Assembly (NCBI RefSeq): GCF_011395035.1
Contig: NZ_CP024770.1
Location: 1,013,621 to 1,077,620 of the forward strand
Origin: Pantoea cypripedii
GTDB taxonomy: Bacteria; Pseudomonadota; Gammaproteobacteria; Enterobacterales; Enterobacteriaceae
Length of the DNA stretch: 64,000 nt
Direction of reading: 5' to 3'
Below are positions 1 to 7,699 of this stretch, in pieces. A program made the translations under genes and the position numbers. The notes under the pieces were generated by a model. That model saw nothing but the letters and a program-made list of their open reading frames with translations, was not told the DNA's origin and ran no database searches. Numbering within the stretch: the first letter of the stretch is position 1; the number at the start of each line of letters is the position of its first letter.

Positions 1-110
1 GAAGGCTGTGTGCCTTCGATGGAAGCAATAATAACCTTAGTTATCATTTCACGATTGATAATTAGTGCGATAACTGTGATCTGGCTAATTATCACTCCCG
101 CGTTAACCGT

Positions 111-320
111 TTATTTAGTCAGTTCAGCTGACAGGTAAGCACCGTTATCGACGCGTGCACCGGTGATTTTGTAAGAGGCACCCGCCTGTTTAGCCTGAGC
201 AGCGATTTTGGCTTCTGCGCCATCCAGAGTTGAAGCGGAAGCGGTGATGCTCTGCGCGAAGCTGCCGAAAGAAACCAGTGACAGGGCCGCAACTGCAACG
301 AAAGTTTTGATAGATTTCAT
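111..320 (-). CDS. small secreted DUF1471 (YdgH/BhsA/McbA-type) protein
   Basis: A 69-residue protein of the enterobacterial DUF1471 family, whose members are small periplasmic or surface proteins linked to stress resistance and biofilm. An N-terminal signal peptide is visible (basic MKSIK, hydrophobic core, cleavage after SFA), leaving a mature domain of about 47 residues with the typical pattern 'DGAEAKIAAQAKQAGASYKI' followed by a short beta-strand tail. The ATG at 320 is chosen because GAGG lies 8 bases upstream; an in-frame TTG at 326 overlaps that ribosome binding site. It is monocistronic. The 268 bases to the next gene are AT-rich and hold its promoter. Family assignment is firm; the individual role is unknown. 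Confidence 0.85.
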   Translation of the reverse strand: MKSIKTFVAVAALSLVSFGSFAQSITASASTLDGAEAKIAAQAKQAGASYKITGARVDNGAYLSAELTK

Positions 321-588
321 GGTCAATTCCTCAGAGATAGTTTTTAGTGGGTGGGGCGTTGTGCCCCGATGTGAGAAAGAATAGACCTGTCGGCTGAGGA
401 GTAAAAGCTGAGGGTTTTGCTGAAAGCGTTCAAAAAATTTGATTGAAATGTGTGCAATAAATTACGTCGCGACAACGATGGTAAAAACGATAGCGGCATA
501 ATTTTTTCTTTTTTTAGCAATATTTCTTTTGCTCATTCGTCTACCTCAACACAGGCAGTAATCCGCTAATGTGAAGAGAGGAATGACG

Positions 589-1035
589 ATGAGAGATTTT
601 GATATGCGTGGACGTCGGTTTGGTGGCCGTGGAATGGGTGGACACAGAATGGCTAAGCCATTGTTACTGGGTGCCGCACTGGTTGTGATACTTGGCTTGC
701 TGGTGATGTCGCTGTGGAATGCGTTACTTCCCGCCATCATCGGAGTGAAAAGCATTGGCTTCTGGCAGGCGCTGGGGCTGTTGGTCCTGTGCCGTATCCT
801 GTTTGGTGGCCTGGGCTTTCACGCTGGCATGTTCGGGCAGGCGCGTCGCCGCATGCACGAACGCTGGATGCAAATGACCCCCGAGCAACGCGAAGAGTTT
901 ATGCGTCAGCGCCGCGAAGGTTTTGGACGCCGTGATGCTCGCGGTCACTGTGGCTGGCGCGGGCGCTGGGATGACAATAACGATACCAGCAAATCCGCGG
1001 AAAACACCCCGCCTAAAACGCCGGAAGCTGAGTGA
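589..1035 (+). CDS. two-TM basic membrane protein coupled to a sigma factor
   Basis: A 148-residue protein of unknown function. The N-terminus is Arg/Gly-rich (MRDFDMRGRRFGGRGMGG). Two hydrophobic segments follow at about residues 23-45 and 55-75. After these comes a charged helix with 'WMQMTPEQREEFMRQRREG', resembling the LTPEQR-type motifs of Spy/CpxP-like proteins, and an acidic/Pro-rich tail. AGAGAGGA just upstream favours the ATG at 589 over the ATG at 583 or GTG at 571. Its stop overlaps the sigma-factor start (GTGA at 1032-1035), so the two are translationally coupled. By analogy with ECF operons it may be the membrane-bound modulator or anti-sigma partner, but no anti-sigma domain is recognisable. 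Confidence 0.7.
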   Translation: MRDFDMRGRRFGGRGMGGHRMAKPLLLGAALVVILGLLVMSLWNALLPAIIGVKSIGFWQALGLLVLCRILFGGLGFHAGMFGQARRRMHERWMQMTPEQREEFMRQRREGFGRRDARGHCGWRGRWDDNNDTSKSAENTPPKTPEAE

Positions 1036-1598
1036 CAGCCATGAAATCTGCCACGGCAAAGGAATCCCTGCTGATGTCAGCGATCGGTGCCTGCCGATCG
1101 CGGCTGAAATCCTTTATCAGCCGTCGTATACCGGTACGTGACGATGCGGAAGATATCCTGCAGGAAGTCACCTGGCGGCTGATGACGGTGGATCAGCCAG
1201 TGGAAAACGCCGTCGCCTGGCTGTTTCGCGCCGCCCGCAATGAAATGACCGACCGCTCACGCAAAAAAAGCGAGCTGCCTCTTTCTGCCTATTTTGGCGA
1301 TGATGAGGCGGGCGACACGGCGGAAGATGAACTGGCGGAGACGCTTTTCGGTGTACCGAACACGCCAGAGGATGAATATCTGAAAGCGATGATATGGGCA
1401 GAACTGGGCGAAGCCTTAGCGGAACTTCCACCCGCGCAGCGGGAAGTGTTCGATAAAACCGAATTGCAGGGCTACAGCTATAAAGAGCTGGCAGAAGAGT
1501 CCGGGGTTAGCGTGCAGACATTGTTATCACGCAAACATAAAGCGGTGCTTTATCTGCGCACCCGGCTGCGCGATATCTATGATGAACTTACGGGTTAG
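1032..1598 (+). CDS. ECF-type RNA polymerase sigma factor
   Basis: A 188-residue sigma-70 family protein of ECF size. Region 2 is visible at about residues 30-75 (DDAEDILQEVTWRLM, then AVAWLFRAARNEMTDRSRKK, the -10 recognition helix area). Region 4 lies at about 130-180 (LPPAQREVFDKTELQGYSYKELAEESGVSVQTLLSRKHKA), a helix-turn-helix for the -35 element. An acidic linker (DDEAGDTAEDELAE) joins them. The GTG at 1032 has GGAAG five bases upstream and overlaps the stop of the membrane protein; an ATG at 1041 is an alternative. The coupling suggests the upstream protein controls its activity. Target promoters are not identifiable from this window. Confidence 0.88.
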   Translation: MTAMKSATAKESLLMSAIGACRSRLKSFISRRIPVRDDAEDILQEVTWRLMTVDQPVENAVAWLFRAARNEMTDRSRKKSELPLSAYFGDDEAGDTAEDELAETLFGVPNTPEDEYLKAMIWAELGEALAELPPAQREVFDKTELQGYSYKELAEESGVSVQTLLSRKHKAVLYLRTRLRDIYDELTG

Positions 1599-1693
1599 CT
1601 CAAATCCGGCAAACCTTATGCAAAGACGGCAGTTGGTGTGCAGCGGCCCAGCTCTTACCATCGCATGACAATAAACGCCAAAAAGGACGTGTC

Positions 1694-2647
1694 ATGCCCA
1701 CTTTTCGACCGCTGCTGGCCAGCGCGTTGCTGCTCACAGCACTTATCTCCGCCTCTGTTCAGGCTGCCGAAACGCTGCGTATTGGTTACCAGAAATCCTC
1801 AACGTTACTGACGCTGATTAAGCAGCGTGGCGATCTGGATAAATCCCTTGCCGCCGAAGGCATTAACGTTAGCTGGCACGAATTTTCCAGCGGCCTGCCG
1901 TTGCTCGAAGCGCTTAACCTGAACAACGTCGACCTTTCCGCCGATGTCGCCGATACGGTACCCGTCTTTGCCCAGGCGGCTGGTGCGGATTTGACTTACT
2001 ACGCGCGCGAAACGCCTTCCCCCAACGCGCAGGCGATTCTGGTCCCGGCGGACTCATCGATTAAAACGTTGCAGGATCTGAAAGGAAAAAGGATCGCCGT
2101 CACCAAAGCGGCGGGCAGCCATTATCTGTTGATCGCGGCGCTGAAACAGGCGGGGCTGGGATTTAATGACGTCAAAGCGGCCTGGCTGACACCGGCTGAT
2201 GGCCGTGCGGCGCTGGAAAACGGCAGCGTTGATGCCTGGGTGACCTGGGAACCCTACGTCACCAGTGCGAAGGTGGAGCAGCACACGCGCGTGCTGACCA
2301 GCGGTGACGGTCTGGCAAGTTACCAGCGCTACTATCTGGTATCGACCCCTTATGCCAAAGCCCATGCCCAGGTGCTGAATACTGTGTATCAGGCACTGCA
2401 ACAGGAAGCCGCCTGGCTGAAAGCCAATCCCGCCGCGGCAGCTAAAATCCTGTCGCCGTTGTGGGGCAACCTGCCCGTCTCCACCGTGGAACAGGCAAAT
2501 GCACAACGCAGCTACCAGATCGAACCGGTGCATATCAGCAACCTCGCAGAACAGCAGAAAATTGCCGATGCGTTCTACGATGCGAAGCTGTTACCCAAAC
2601 GCATCAATGCGCGTGACGTCGGGACCTGGCAGCCTGCCACCCATTAA
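1694..2647 (+). CDS. orphan SsuA-like aliphatic sulfonate-binding protein
   Basis: A 317-residue periplasmic substrate-binding protein of the SsuA/TauA/NrtA type. The signal peptide ends near SVQA-AE. The mature part starts TLRIGYQKSS and contains the family's signatures 'LKGKRIAVTKAAGSHYLL' and 'DAWVTWEPY'. In known systems it delivers alkanesulfonates to the SsuBC permease/ATPase. No ssuB, ssuC or ssuD is present in the window, so it is an orphan receptor or works with a transporter encoded elsewhere. AAGGA precedes the ATG. The gene converges on the D-aminoacylase gene with a two-base gap. Taurine, nitrate or thiamine-precursor ligands cannot be excluded by sequence alone. Confidence 0.85.
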   Translation: MPTFRPLLASALLLTALISASVQAAETLRIGYQKSSTLLTLIKQRGDLDKSLAAEGINVSWHEFSSGLPLLEALNLNNVDLSADVADTVPVFAQAAGADLTYYARETPSPNAQAILVPADSSIKTLQDLKGKRIAVTKAAGSHYLLIAALKQAGLGFNDVKAAWLTPADGRAALENGSVDAWVTWEPYVTSAKVEQHTRVLTSGDGLASYQRYYLVSTPYAKAHAQVLNTVYQALQQEAAWLKANPAAAAKILSPLWGNLPVSTVEQANAQRSYQIEPVHISNLAEQQKIADAFYDAKLLPKRINARDVGTWQPATH

Positions 2648-2649
2648 CG

Positions 2650-4101
2650 TTATAAAATGGCCGGAATCCGTGCTTCACGTTTTAACAAGCGTCCATTCCG
2701 GCCCTGCACTTTTCCGTCCTCATAACTCACCACGCCGTTGACCACCACCAGATCAATGCCCGGAGCCTGGCGGCAGGGGGCGCTATAAGTGGCAACGTCC
2801 TGAATACGGGTCATATCCACCAGGGTTAAATCGGCGAATGCCCCCTCACGGACGATGCCACGATCGCGCAGGCGAAAGCGTTTGGCAGACAGACCGGTCA
2901 TCTTACGCACCGCCTCTGCCAGGTCGAACAATTTGAGGTCGCGGCAGTAGTGGGCCAGCACGCGCGGGAAGGTGCCCCACAGGCGCGGGTGTGGATTGGG
3001 ATCGGCAGGTAAACCGTCGGAGCCCACCATCGACAGTGGATGGGCAAGAACCTGGCGCACATCCTCCTCACTCATCATATGGTAGATCGCCCCGGCCGGA
3101 CGCAGGCGCTCCGTGGCCTGCCACTGATCGACACCCCATAGATCGGCGATTTCCTGCAAGGTCTTTTTCGCCATCTCCGGATGAGGCTCCGACCAGGTAA
3201 TATAAATCTCCATCTTGCCGTCAACCCGCCAGGCATCCAGTGTGGTGGAGCTGCAATGGTAGGGGTAGCAATCACAGTTGCAGGATTGTTCGCTGGCGGC
3301 TTTTTCCAGCGCCGCCAGTGCCAGTGGCGCGCGGCCCCAGTTCCCCGCTCCGGCGCATTTAAGATGGGAAATGACCAGTTCCGCTCCGGCCTGGCGCGCA
3401 GTGGCGAATGATTCTTCCAGCGAGTCCAGCAAACCATCGTGTTCATTACGCATATGGGTGGTGTAAATCCCCCCCGTGACACCGACGATATCCACCAGCG
3501 GTTGCAACTCCGCCATCGGTGCCTGGCGGGCGTTGGTATAGGCTAAGCCGGAACTCAGACCGATGGCTCCGGCATCAAGCGCGTCCTGCAACGTCCCGCA
3601 CATCTGCGCGAGTTCACTGCTCGTTGCCGGACGATCAAATTGCGTCATCACGTTGGCACGCAGCGCGGTATGGCCAATCAACGCCGCCACGTTCACACTC
3701 GGACTGGCCTCTTCCACCGCCGCGACATAATGCTGAAAAGTGGGATATACAAAAGCCTCTTTCTTCCCCAGCAGGTTCATCGGGTCGGGCGGCGCATCCG
3801 GCAGAACCACTGGCGACGCGCTGATGCCACAGTTGCCGACGATCACCGTGGTCACCCCCTGAGAAATCTTGGCGAGCATCTCCGGCTGATGAATCACATT
3901 GGTGTCATCATGTGTGTGGACGTCAATAAACCCCGGCATCAGGCAGCGCCCGTTGCCCTCAACCACGCGCTGCGCCCCCTGCCCGGTGAGCGAGCCGATG
4001 GCGACAATCCGTTCGCCCGCAACGGCCACATCCGCCATATAGGGTTCAGCACCGCTGCCATCCACCACGGTGACGGCACGAAACAGTAAATCAAAGGTCA
4101 T
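2650..4101 (-). CDS. N-acyl-D-amino-acid deacylase (D-aminoacylase)
   Basis: A 483-residue amidohydrolase-superfamily enzyme matching D-aminoacylases, which release a D-amino acid and a carboxylate from N-acyl-D-amino acids. The metal site is readable: H62 and H64 in DVHTHDD, C91 in VGNCG (the cysteine ligand typical of the family), then THMRNEHDG, SHLKCAG and GSDGLPADP, the last carrying the catalytic aspartate. The start overlaps the stop of the upstream ATPase gene (ATGA), with GGAGG before it, so it is the last gene of the island. Together with the transaminase and carbamoylase upstream, it suggests intracellular deblocking of imported N-blocked D-amino acids. Acyl and side-chain specificity are not deducible. 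Confidence 0.88.
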   Translation of the reverse strand: MTFDLLFRAVTVVDGSGAEPYMADVAVAGERIVAIGSLTGQGAQRVVEGNGRCLMPGFIDVHTHDDTNVIHQPEMLAKISQGVTTVIVGNCGISASPVVLPDAPPDPMNLLGKKEAFVYPTFQHYVAAVEEASPSVNVAALIGHTALRANVMTQFDRPATSSELAQMCGTLQDALDAGAIGLSSGLAYTNARQAPMAELQPLVDIVGVTGGIYTTHMRNEHDGLLDSLEESFATARQAGAELVISHLKCAGAGNWGRAPLALAALEKAASEQSCNCDCYPYHCSSTTLDAWRVDGKMEIYITWSEPHPEMAKKTLQEIADLWGVDQWQATERLRPAGAIYHMMSEEDVRQVLAHPLSMVGSDGLPADPNPHPRLWGTFPRVLAHYCRDLKLFDLAEAVRKMTGLSAKRFRLRDRGIVREGAFADLTLVDMTRIQDVATYSAPCRQAPGIDLVVVNGVVSYEDGKVQGRNGRLLKREARIPAIL

Positions 4102-5744
4102 GATTCAATCCTCCGGCCTGCGGCAAAATCCCAGCCTTTACCGGGCACCGCGCCCATCAGTTGTTGGGTATAAGGATGTTGCGGCGCGTCCAGTACATCA
4201 CCGGCTGCGCCGTACTCGATCACCTTGCCGTGCTGCATCACCAGCACGTCATCACACAGCTGGGCGGCGACCCGCAAATCATGGGTAATAAATAAAATCG
4301 CCACCCCCAGCCGACGCTGGATGTCATCAAGCAGTTGCAACACCTGCGCCTGCACCGAAACATCCAGCGCGGATACCGCCTCATCCGCCACAATCACATC
4401 CGGCTCCATCGCCAGCGCACGGGCGATAGCGATACGCTGCCGCTGCCCACCGGAAAACTGGTGCGGAAAACGATCGATAGCGTCAGCAGGCAAACCGACC
4501 AGTTCCAGCAATGCCTGGCCACGCGCCCAGGCCTCGGCGAAAGAAACGCCGTGGTTCATCGGCCCTTCCACCAGGCTTTTGCCGATACTGATGCGAGGAT
4601 TGAGCGAACGGTTCGGATCCTGAAAAATCATTTGAATGCGTTTGCGATGGGGTTTCAGCCCGGCGGGAGACAGCTCGGAAATATCGTTGCCGGTGATGCG
4701 TATCGCCCCTTCATCCGGCGTCAGCAGGCGCATGACGCAGCGCGCCATGGTCGATTTACCGGAACCACTTTCGCCCACAATGCCCAGCGTGCGGCCCCGT
4801 TTAAGGCTGAAGGTGACATCATCCAATGCGCGTGTTCCTGCGCGCCTTTTGCCAAACCAGCTCAGCAGCCCCCCTTGCGCCCGATAGATTTTCCCCAGCT
4901 CCACCACATCCAGCACCACCTGCGGGCTGATGGCTTTGCGCGCCGGACGCGGTGCCAGGCCGGGCACCGCCGCCAGCAGCGCTTTGGTGTAATCCTCACG
5001 CGGTTGTGACAGCACCTGCTCTAACGCGCCGGATTCGACGATATTGCCTTTGCGCATCACGCAGACGCGGTCCGCAATATCCACCACCACGCCCATATCG
5101 TGGGTGATAAACAACACGGCGGTGCCGTGCTTTTGCTGCAATTCACGGATCAGTTTGAGGATTTGCTGCTGGGTGGTGACATCCAGCGCCGTGGTCGGTT
5201 CATCGGCGATCAACAAGCGCGGTTCCAGTACCAGCGCCATCGCGATCATAATGCGCTGACGCTGGCCGCCGCTCAGCTGGTGCGGGTAAGCACCATAGAT
5301 ACGGGTGATATCCGGCAAATGGACCTGCGCCAGGGCATCCATCACGCGCACACGACGTTCTGCCGCACCCAGACCAGTGTGCGTCTGTAATACTTCATCG
5401 ATCTGGCGTCCCACCGTCAGCACCGGGTTGAGTGCCGTCATCGGCTCCTGAAAAATCATCGCCATATGGCTGCCGCGCAGCGCTTTCTGACGGCTTTGGC
5501 TTACCTGCAACACATCTTCGCCATCGAGCAGGATGCGGCCACCGGTGACCTTCAGCGCGCCTTTTGGCAGTAAACCGAGGGTCGCCAGTGAAGTGACCGA
5601 TTTACCCGAACCGCTTTCCCCCACCAGACAAAGCGTCTCTCCGGCACGGATACCGAAGGAGATATCCTGCAAAATCGGCACGCCCTGCGCGGTGTTCACC
5701 GACAGACGATCAACATGCAGCACCTCATGATGTTGTTCCGTCAT
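4098..5744 (-). CDS. double-domain dipeptide-type ABC ATPase (DppD-DppF fusion)
   Basis: A 548-residue ATPase with two complete nucleotide-binding domains in one chain, the GsiA/YejF arrangement. Domain 1 (about residues 8-260) has Walker A GESGSGKS, signature LSGGQRQR and Walker B LLIADEPTTALD. Domain 2 (about 275-535) repeats GESGSGKS, FSGGQRQR and VIVADEAVSALD. It energises the two permeases encoded just upstream. ATGA overlaps on both sides show tight translational coupling. Both sites look catalytically complete; the T-to-V change in the second site's 'DEAVSALD' is common in this subfamily. Oligopeptide, glutathione or N-blocked amino-acid transport are all possible from sequence; context favours D-amino-acid-containing substrates. 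Confidence 0.92.
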   Translation of the reverse strand: MTEQHHEVLHVDRLSVNTAQGVPILQDISFGIRAGETLCLVGESGSGKSVTSLATLGLLPKGALKVTGGRILLDGEDVLQVSQSRQKALRGSHMAMIFQEPMTALNPVLTVGRQIDEVLQTHTGLGAAERRVRVMDALAQVHLPDITRIYGAYPHQLSGGQRQRIMIAMALVLEPRLLIADEPTTALDVTTQQQILKLIRELQQKHGTAVLFITHDMGVVVDIADRVCVMRKGNIVESGALEQVLSQPREDYTKALLAAVPGLAPRPARKAISPQVVLDVVELGKIYRAQGGLLSWFGKRRAGTRALDDVTFSLKRGRTLGIVGESGSGKSTMARCVMRLLTPDEGAIRITGNDISELSPAGLKPHRKRIQMIFQDPNRSLNPRISIGKSLVEGPMNHGVSFAEAWARGQALLELVGLPADAIDRFPHQFSGGQRQRIAIARALAMEPDVIVADEAVSALDVSVQAQVLQLLDDIQRRLGVAILFITHDLRVAAQLCDDVLVMQHGKVIEYGAAGDVLDAPQHPYTQQLMGAVPGKGWDFAAGRRIES

Positions 5745-6622
5745 TTATCGCCCCTTTTTTTCAGTCGCGGGTCGAGAGCATCGCTCACCACATCGCCCAG
5801 CAGGTTAATCGACAGGATGCACAGCGAAAGCAGCAACCCCGGCCACAACACCAGCGAGGGCTTCAGCTGGAAATAAAGGCGTCCCTCAGAAATGATGTTG
5901 CCCCACGTAGGGATTTCCGTGCCGATCCCCGCGCCGAGAAACGACAGAATCGCTTCGGTGAGAATCGCCGATGCGCAGATATAGGTACTTTGCACAATCA
6001 GCGGCGCCAGGGTGTTTGGCATCAGATGCCGGGTGAGTACCCGGAAGGTGGAGGTACCCGTCAGGATCGCCGCTTCCACATAAGGTTCTTCACGCGCCGA
6101 TAGCACCCTGGAGCGGACCAGGCGCACCACCTGCGGGATCTCCGGCACCATTATCGCCACCATCACCGTCCAGATGCCCGCGCTGCTCAGTGAAACGATG
6201 GCGATGGCCAGCAGGATGCCGGGTATCGCCATCAGGCCATCCATCACGCGCATCACTATCGCGTCGAGACTGCGAAAATAACCGGCCAGCAGTCCGAGCG
6301 GCAGGCCAATCAACACGCTCATCAAGGTGACGCCCAGCCCGACCATTAACGAAATGCGTGCGCCATAGACCACGCGCGCAAACAGGTCGCGACCGTAGGC
6401 ATCGGTCCCCAGCCAGTACTCCGCGCTGGGCGGTTTGAGACGAAACGCAGGTGACAACGCCTCAGGGTCATGGCTGGCAATCCACGGGGCGAAGATCGCC
6501 ATGCAGACAATCAGCGTCAACGTGACCAGCGCAATGACCGATAACAGCGGGATGCGCGGCAGCGTTAACCAACGACGTCGGGGTGTTGGCAGCACCGCAG
6601 AAACAGGTTTAATCATGCTCAT
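5741..6622 (-). CDS. dipeptide-type ABC permease (DppC/GsiD-like)
   Basis: A 293-residue inner-membrane permease of the BPD_transp_1 family with the extra N-terminal segment of DppC-type proteins. A first hydrophobic helix lies near residues 25-50, followed by 'LGTDAYGRDLFARVVYGARISL', the DppC signature, then about five more membrane spans. The EAA loop is visible around 'EEPYVEAAILTGTSTFRVLTRHLMPN'. It pairs with the DppB-like permease upstream. The start lies just after that gene's stop, with GAGGGTAAGG as ribosome binding site, and its stop overlaps the ATPase start. Nothing looks broken. Confidence 0.92.
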   Translation of the reverse strand: MSMIKPVSAVLPTPRRRWLTLPRIPLLSVIALVTLTLIVCMAIFAPWIASHDPEALSPAFRLKPPSAEYWLGTDAYGRDLFARVVYGARISLMVGLGVTLMSVLIGLPLGLLAGYFRSLDAIVMRVMDGLMAIPGILLAIAIVSLSSAGIWTVMVAIMVPEIPQVVRLVRSRVLSAREEPYVEAAILTGTSTFRVLTRHLMPNTLAPLIVQSTYICASAILTEAILSFLGAGIGTEIPTWGNIISEGRLYFQLKPSLVLWPGLLLSLCILSINLLGDVVSDALDPRLKKRGDK

Positions 6623-6631
6623 GCCTTACCC

Positions 6632-7573
6632 TCAGTAACGAATACGCGGATCGCTCAGCGCGTATGACAGGTCGATCAACAGGTTGATAATGACGTAGAC
6701 CCCGCTGGTCAGCAGGATCATGCCCTGAATCACCGGGTAGTCACGGGCCAGCACCGCATCAACAATCAACCGGCCCAGACCGGGGATGTTAAACACGCTT
6801 TCCGTGACCACCACGCCGGAGATCATCAGCGCAAAGCCGGTGCCGATCACCGTCAGGATCGGGATCATCGAATTACGCAGCGCATGACGAAACAGCACAT
6901 GGATTTCCGCTAACCCTTTGGCGCGAGCGGTGCGGATATAGTCTTCACCCAACACCTCCAGCACGCTGGCACGGGTCATGCGCGCCACCAGCGCGATATA
7001 CACCGATGACAACGTCAGTGCCGGTAAAATGATGCGCTCGGCAAACGGCCACACCCCTTTGGTGATGCTGGTAAATCCCTGCACCGGCAACCATCTCAGC
7101 TCGATAGCGAACAGGGTTGCCAGCAGGTAACCAATCACAAACACCGGAATGGAGAAGCCCAGCACCGATGCCGACATCACCAGGTTGTCGACCCAGCTGC
7201 CGTGTTTCCACGCCGCCAGCACGCCAAGCGGCACGGAAATCAGGATGGTGAAGATAATCGCCACCAGCGCCAGACTCAGCGTCGGCTCCAGGCGTTGACC
7301 GATCATGGTCAGCACCGGGGTATGCGCCATCAGCGATGTACTGAAGTCGCCATGCAACAGTTGTCCGATCCAGACAAAGAATTGCTGATAAAGCGGCTGG
7401 TCCAGACCCAGATTGGCGCGAATCGCCGCCAGCTGCTGAGGCGTTGCCATATCACCGGCAATAATCGCCGCCGGATCGCCCGGCGACAGGCGCAACAACA
7501 GAAAAACAAACAGCGCGACCACCAGCATCACCGGGATTGCCGCCAGTACGCGGCGAATAAAATAACCAGCCAC
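6632..7573 (-). CDS. dipeptide-type ABC permease (DppB/GsiC-like)
   Basis: A 313-residue inner-membrane permease. The N-terminus YFIRRVLAAIPVMLVVALFVF is the characteristic first span of DppB-type proteins, followed by 'LSPGDPAAIIAGDMATPQQLAAIRANLGLDQP'. The EAA motif is around 'GEDYIRTARAKGLAEIHVLFRHALRNSMIP'. Six spans are expected. The start is GTG at 7573 with GGAGG about five bases upstream. A REP-like repeat separates it from the binding-protein gene, which may lower permease expression relative to the receptor. It forms a heterodimer with the next gene product. Confidence 0.92.
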   Translation of the reverse strand: MAGYFIRRVLAAIPVMLVVALFVFLLLRLSPGDPAAIIAGDMATPQQLAAIRANLGLDQPLYQQFFVWIGQLLHGDFSTSLMAHTPVLTMIGQRLEPTLSLALVAIIFTILISVPLGVLAAWKHGSWVDNLVMSASVLGFSIPVFVIGYLLATLFAIELRWLPVQGFTSITKGVWPFAERIILPALTLSSVYIALVARMTRASVLEVLGEDYIRTARAKGLAEIHVLFRHALRNSMIPILTVIGTGFALMISGVVVTESVFNIPGLGRLIVDAVLARDYPVIQGMILLTSGVYVIINLLIDLSYALSDPRIRY

Positions 7574-7608
7574 AGGAGCCTCCGAAGTTAGTGTTTAAAT
7601 GCCTCTGG

Positions 7609-7679
7609 GTAGCGGCGCGATTTATCGCGCAATGTCGTGCACGCGACCGGAAAACCCGCGCAATAAATTGCGCCGCTAC
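7609..7679. repeat. REP-like inverted repeat pair, copy 1
   Basis: Left arm 7609-7630 contains GCGGCGCGATTTATCGCGC; right arm 7658-7679 is a near-perfect inverted copy (GCGCAATAAATTGCGCCGC). Each arm is itself palindromic, so two small hairpins or one long stem can form. The same unit occurs at 14303-14380 and once at 27163-27184, always outside genes. Here it sits between the binding-protein and permease genes of one operon, a typical place for REP elements that stabilise upstream mRNA. Confidence 0.75.
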
Positions 7680-7699
7680 GGAATATGCCTTTGGCTTAA

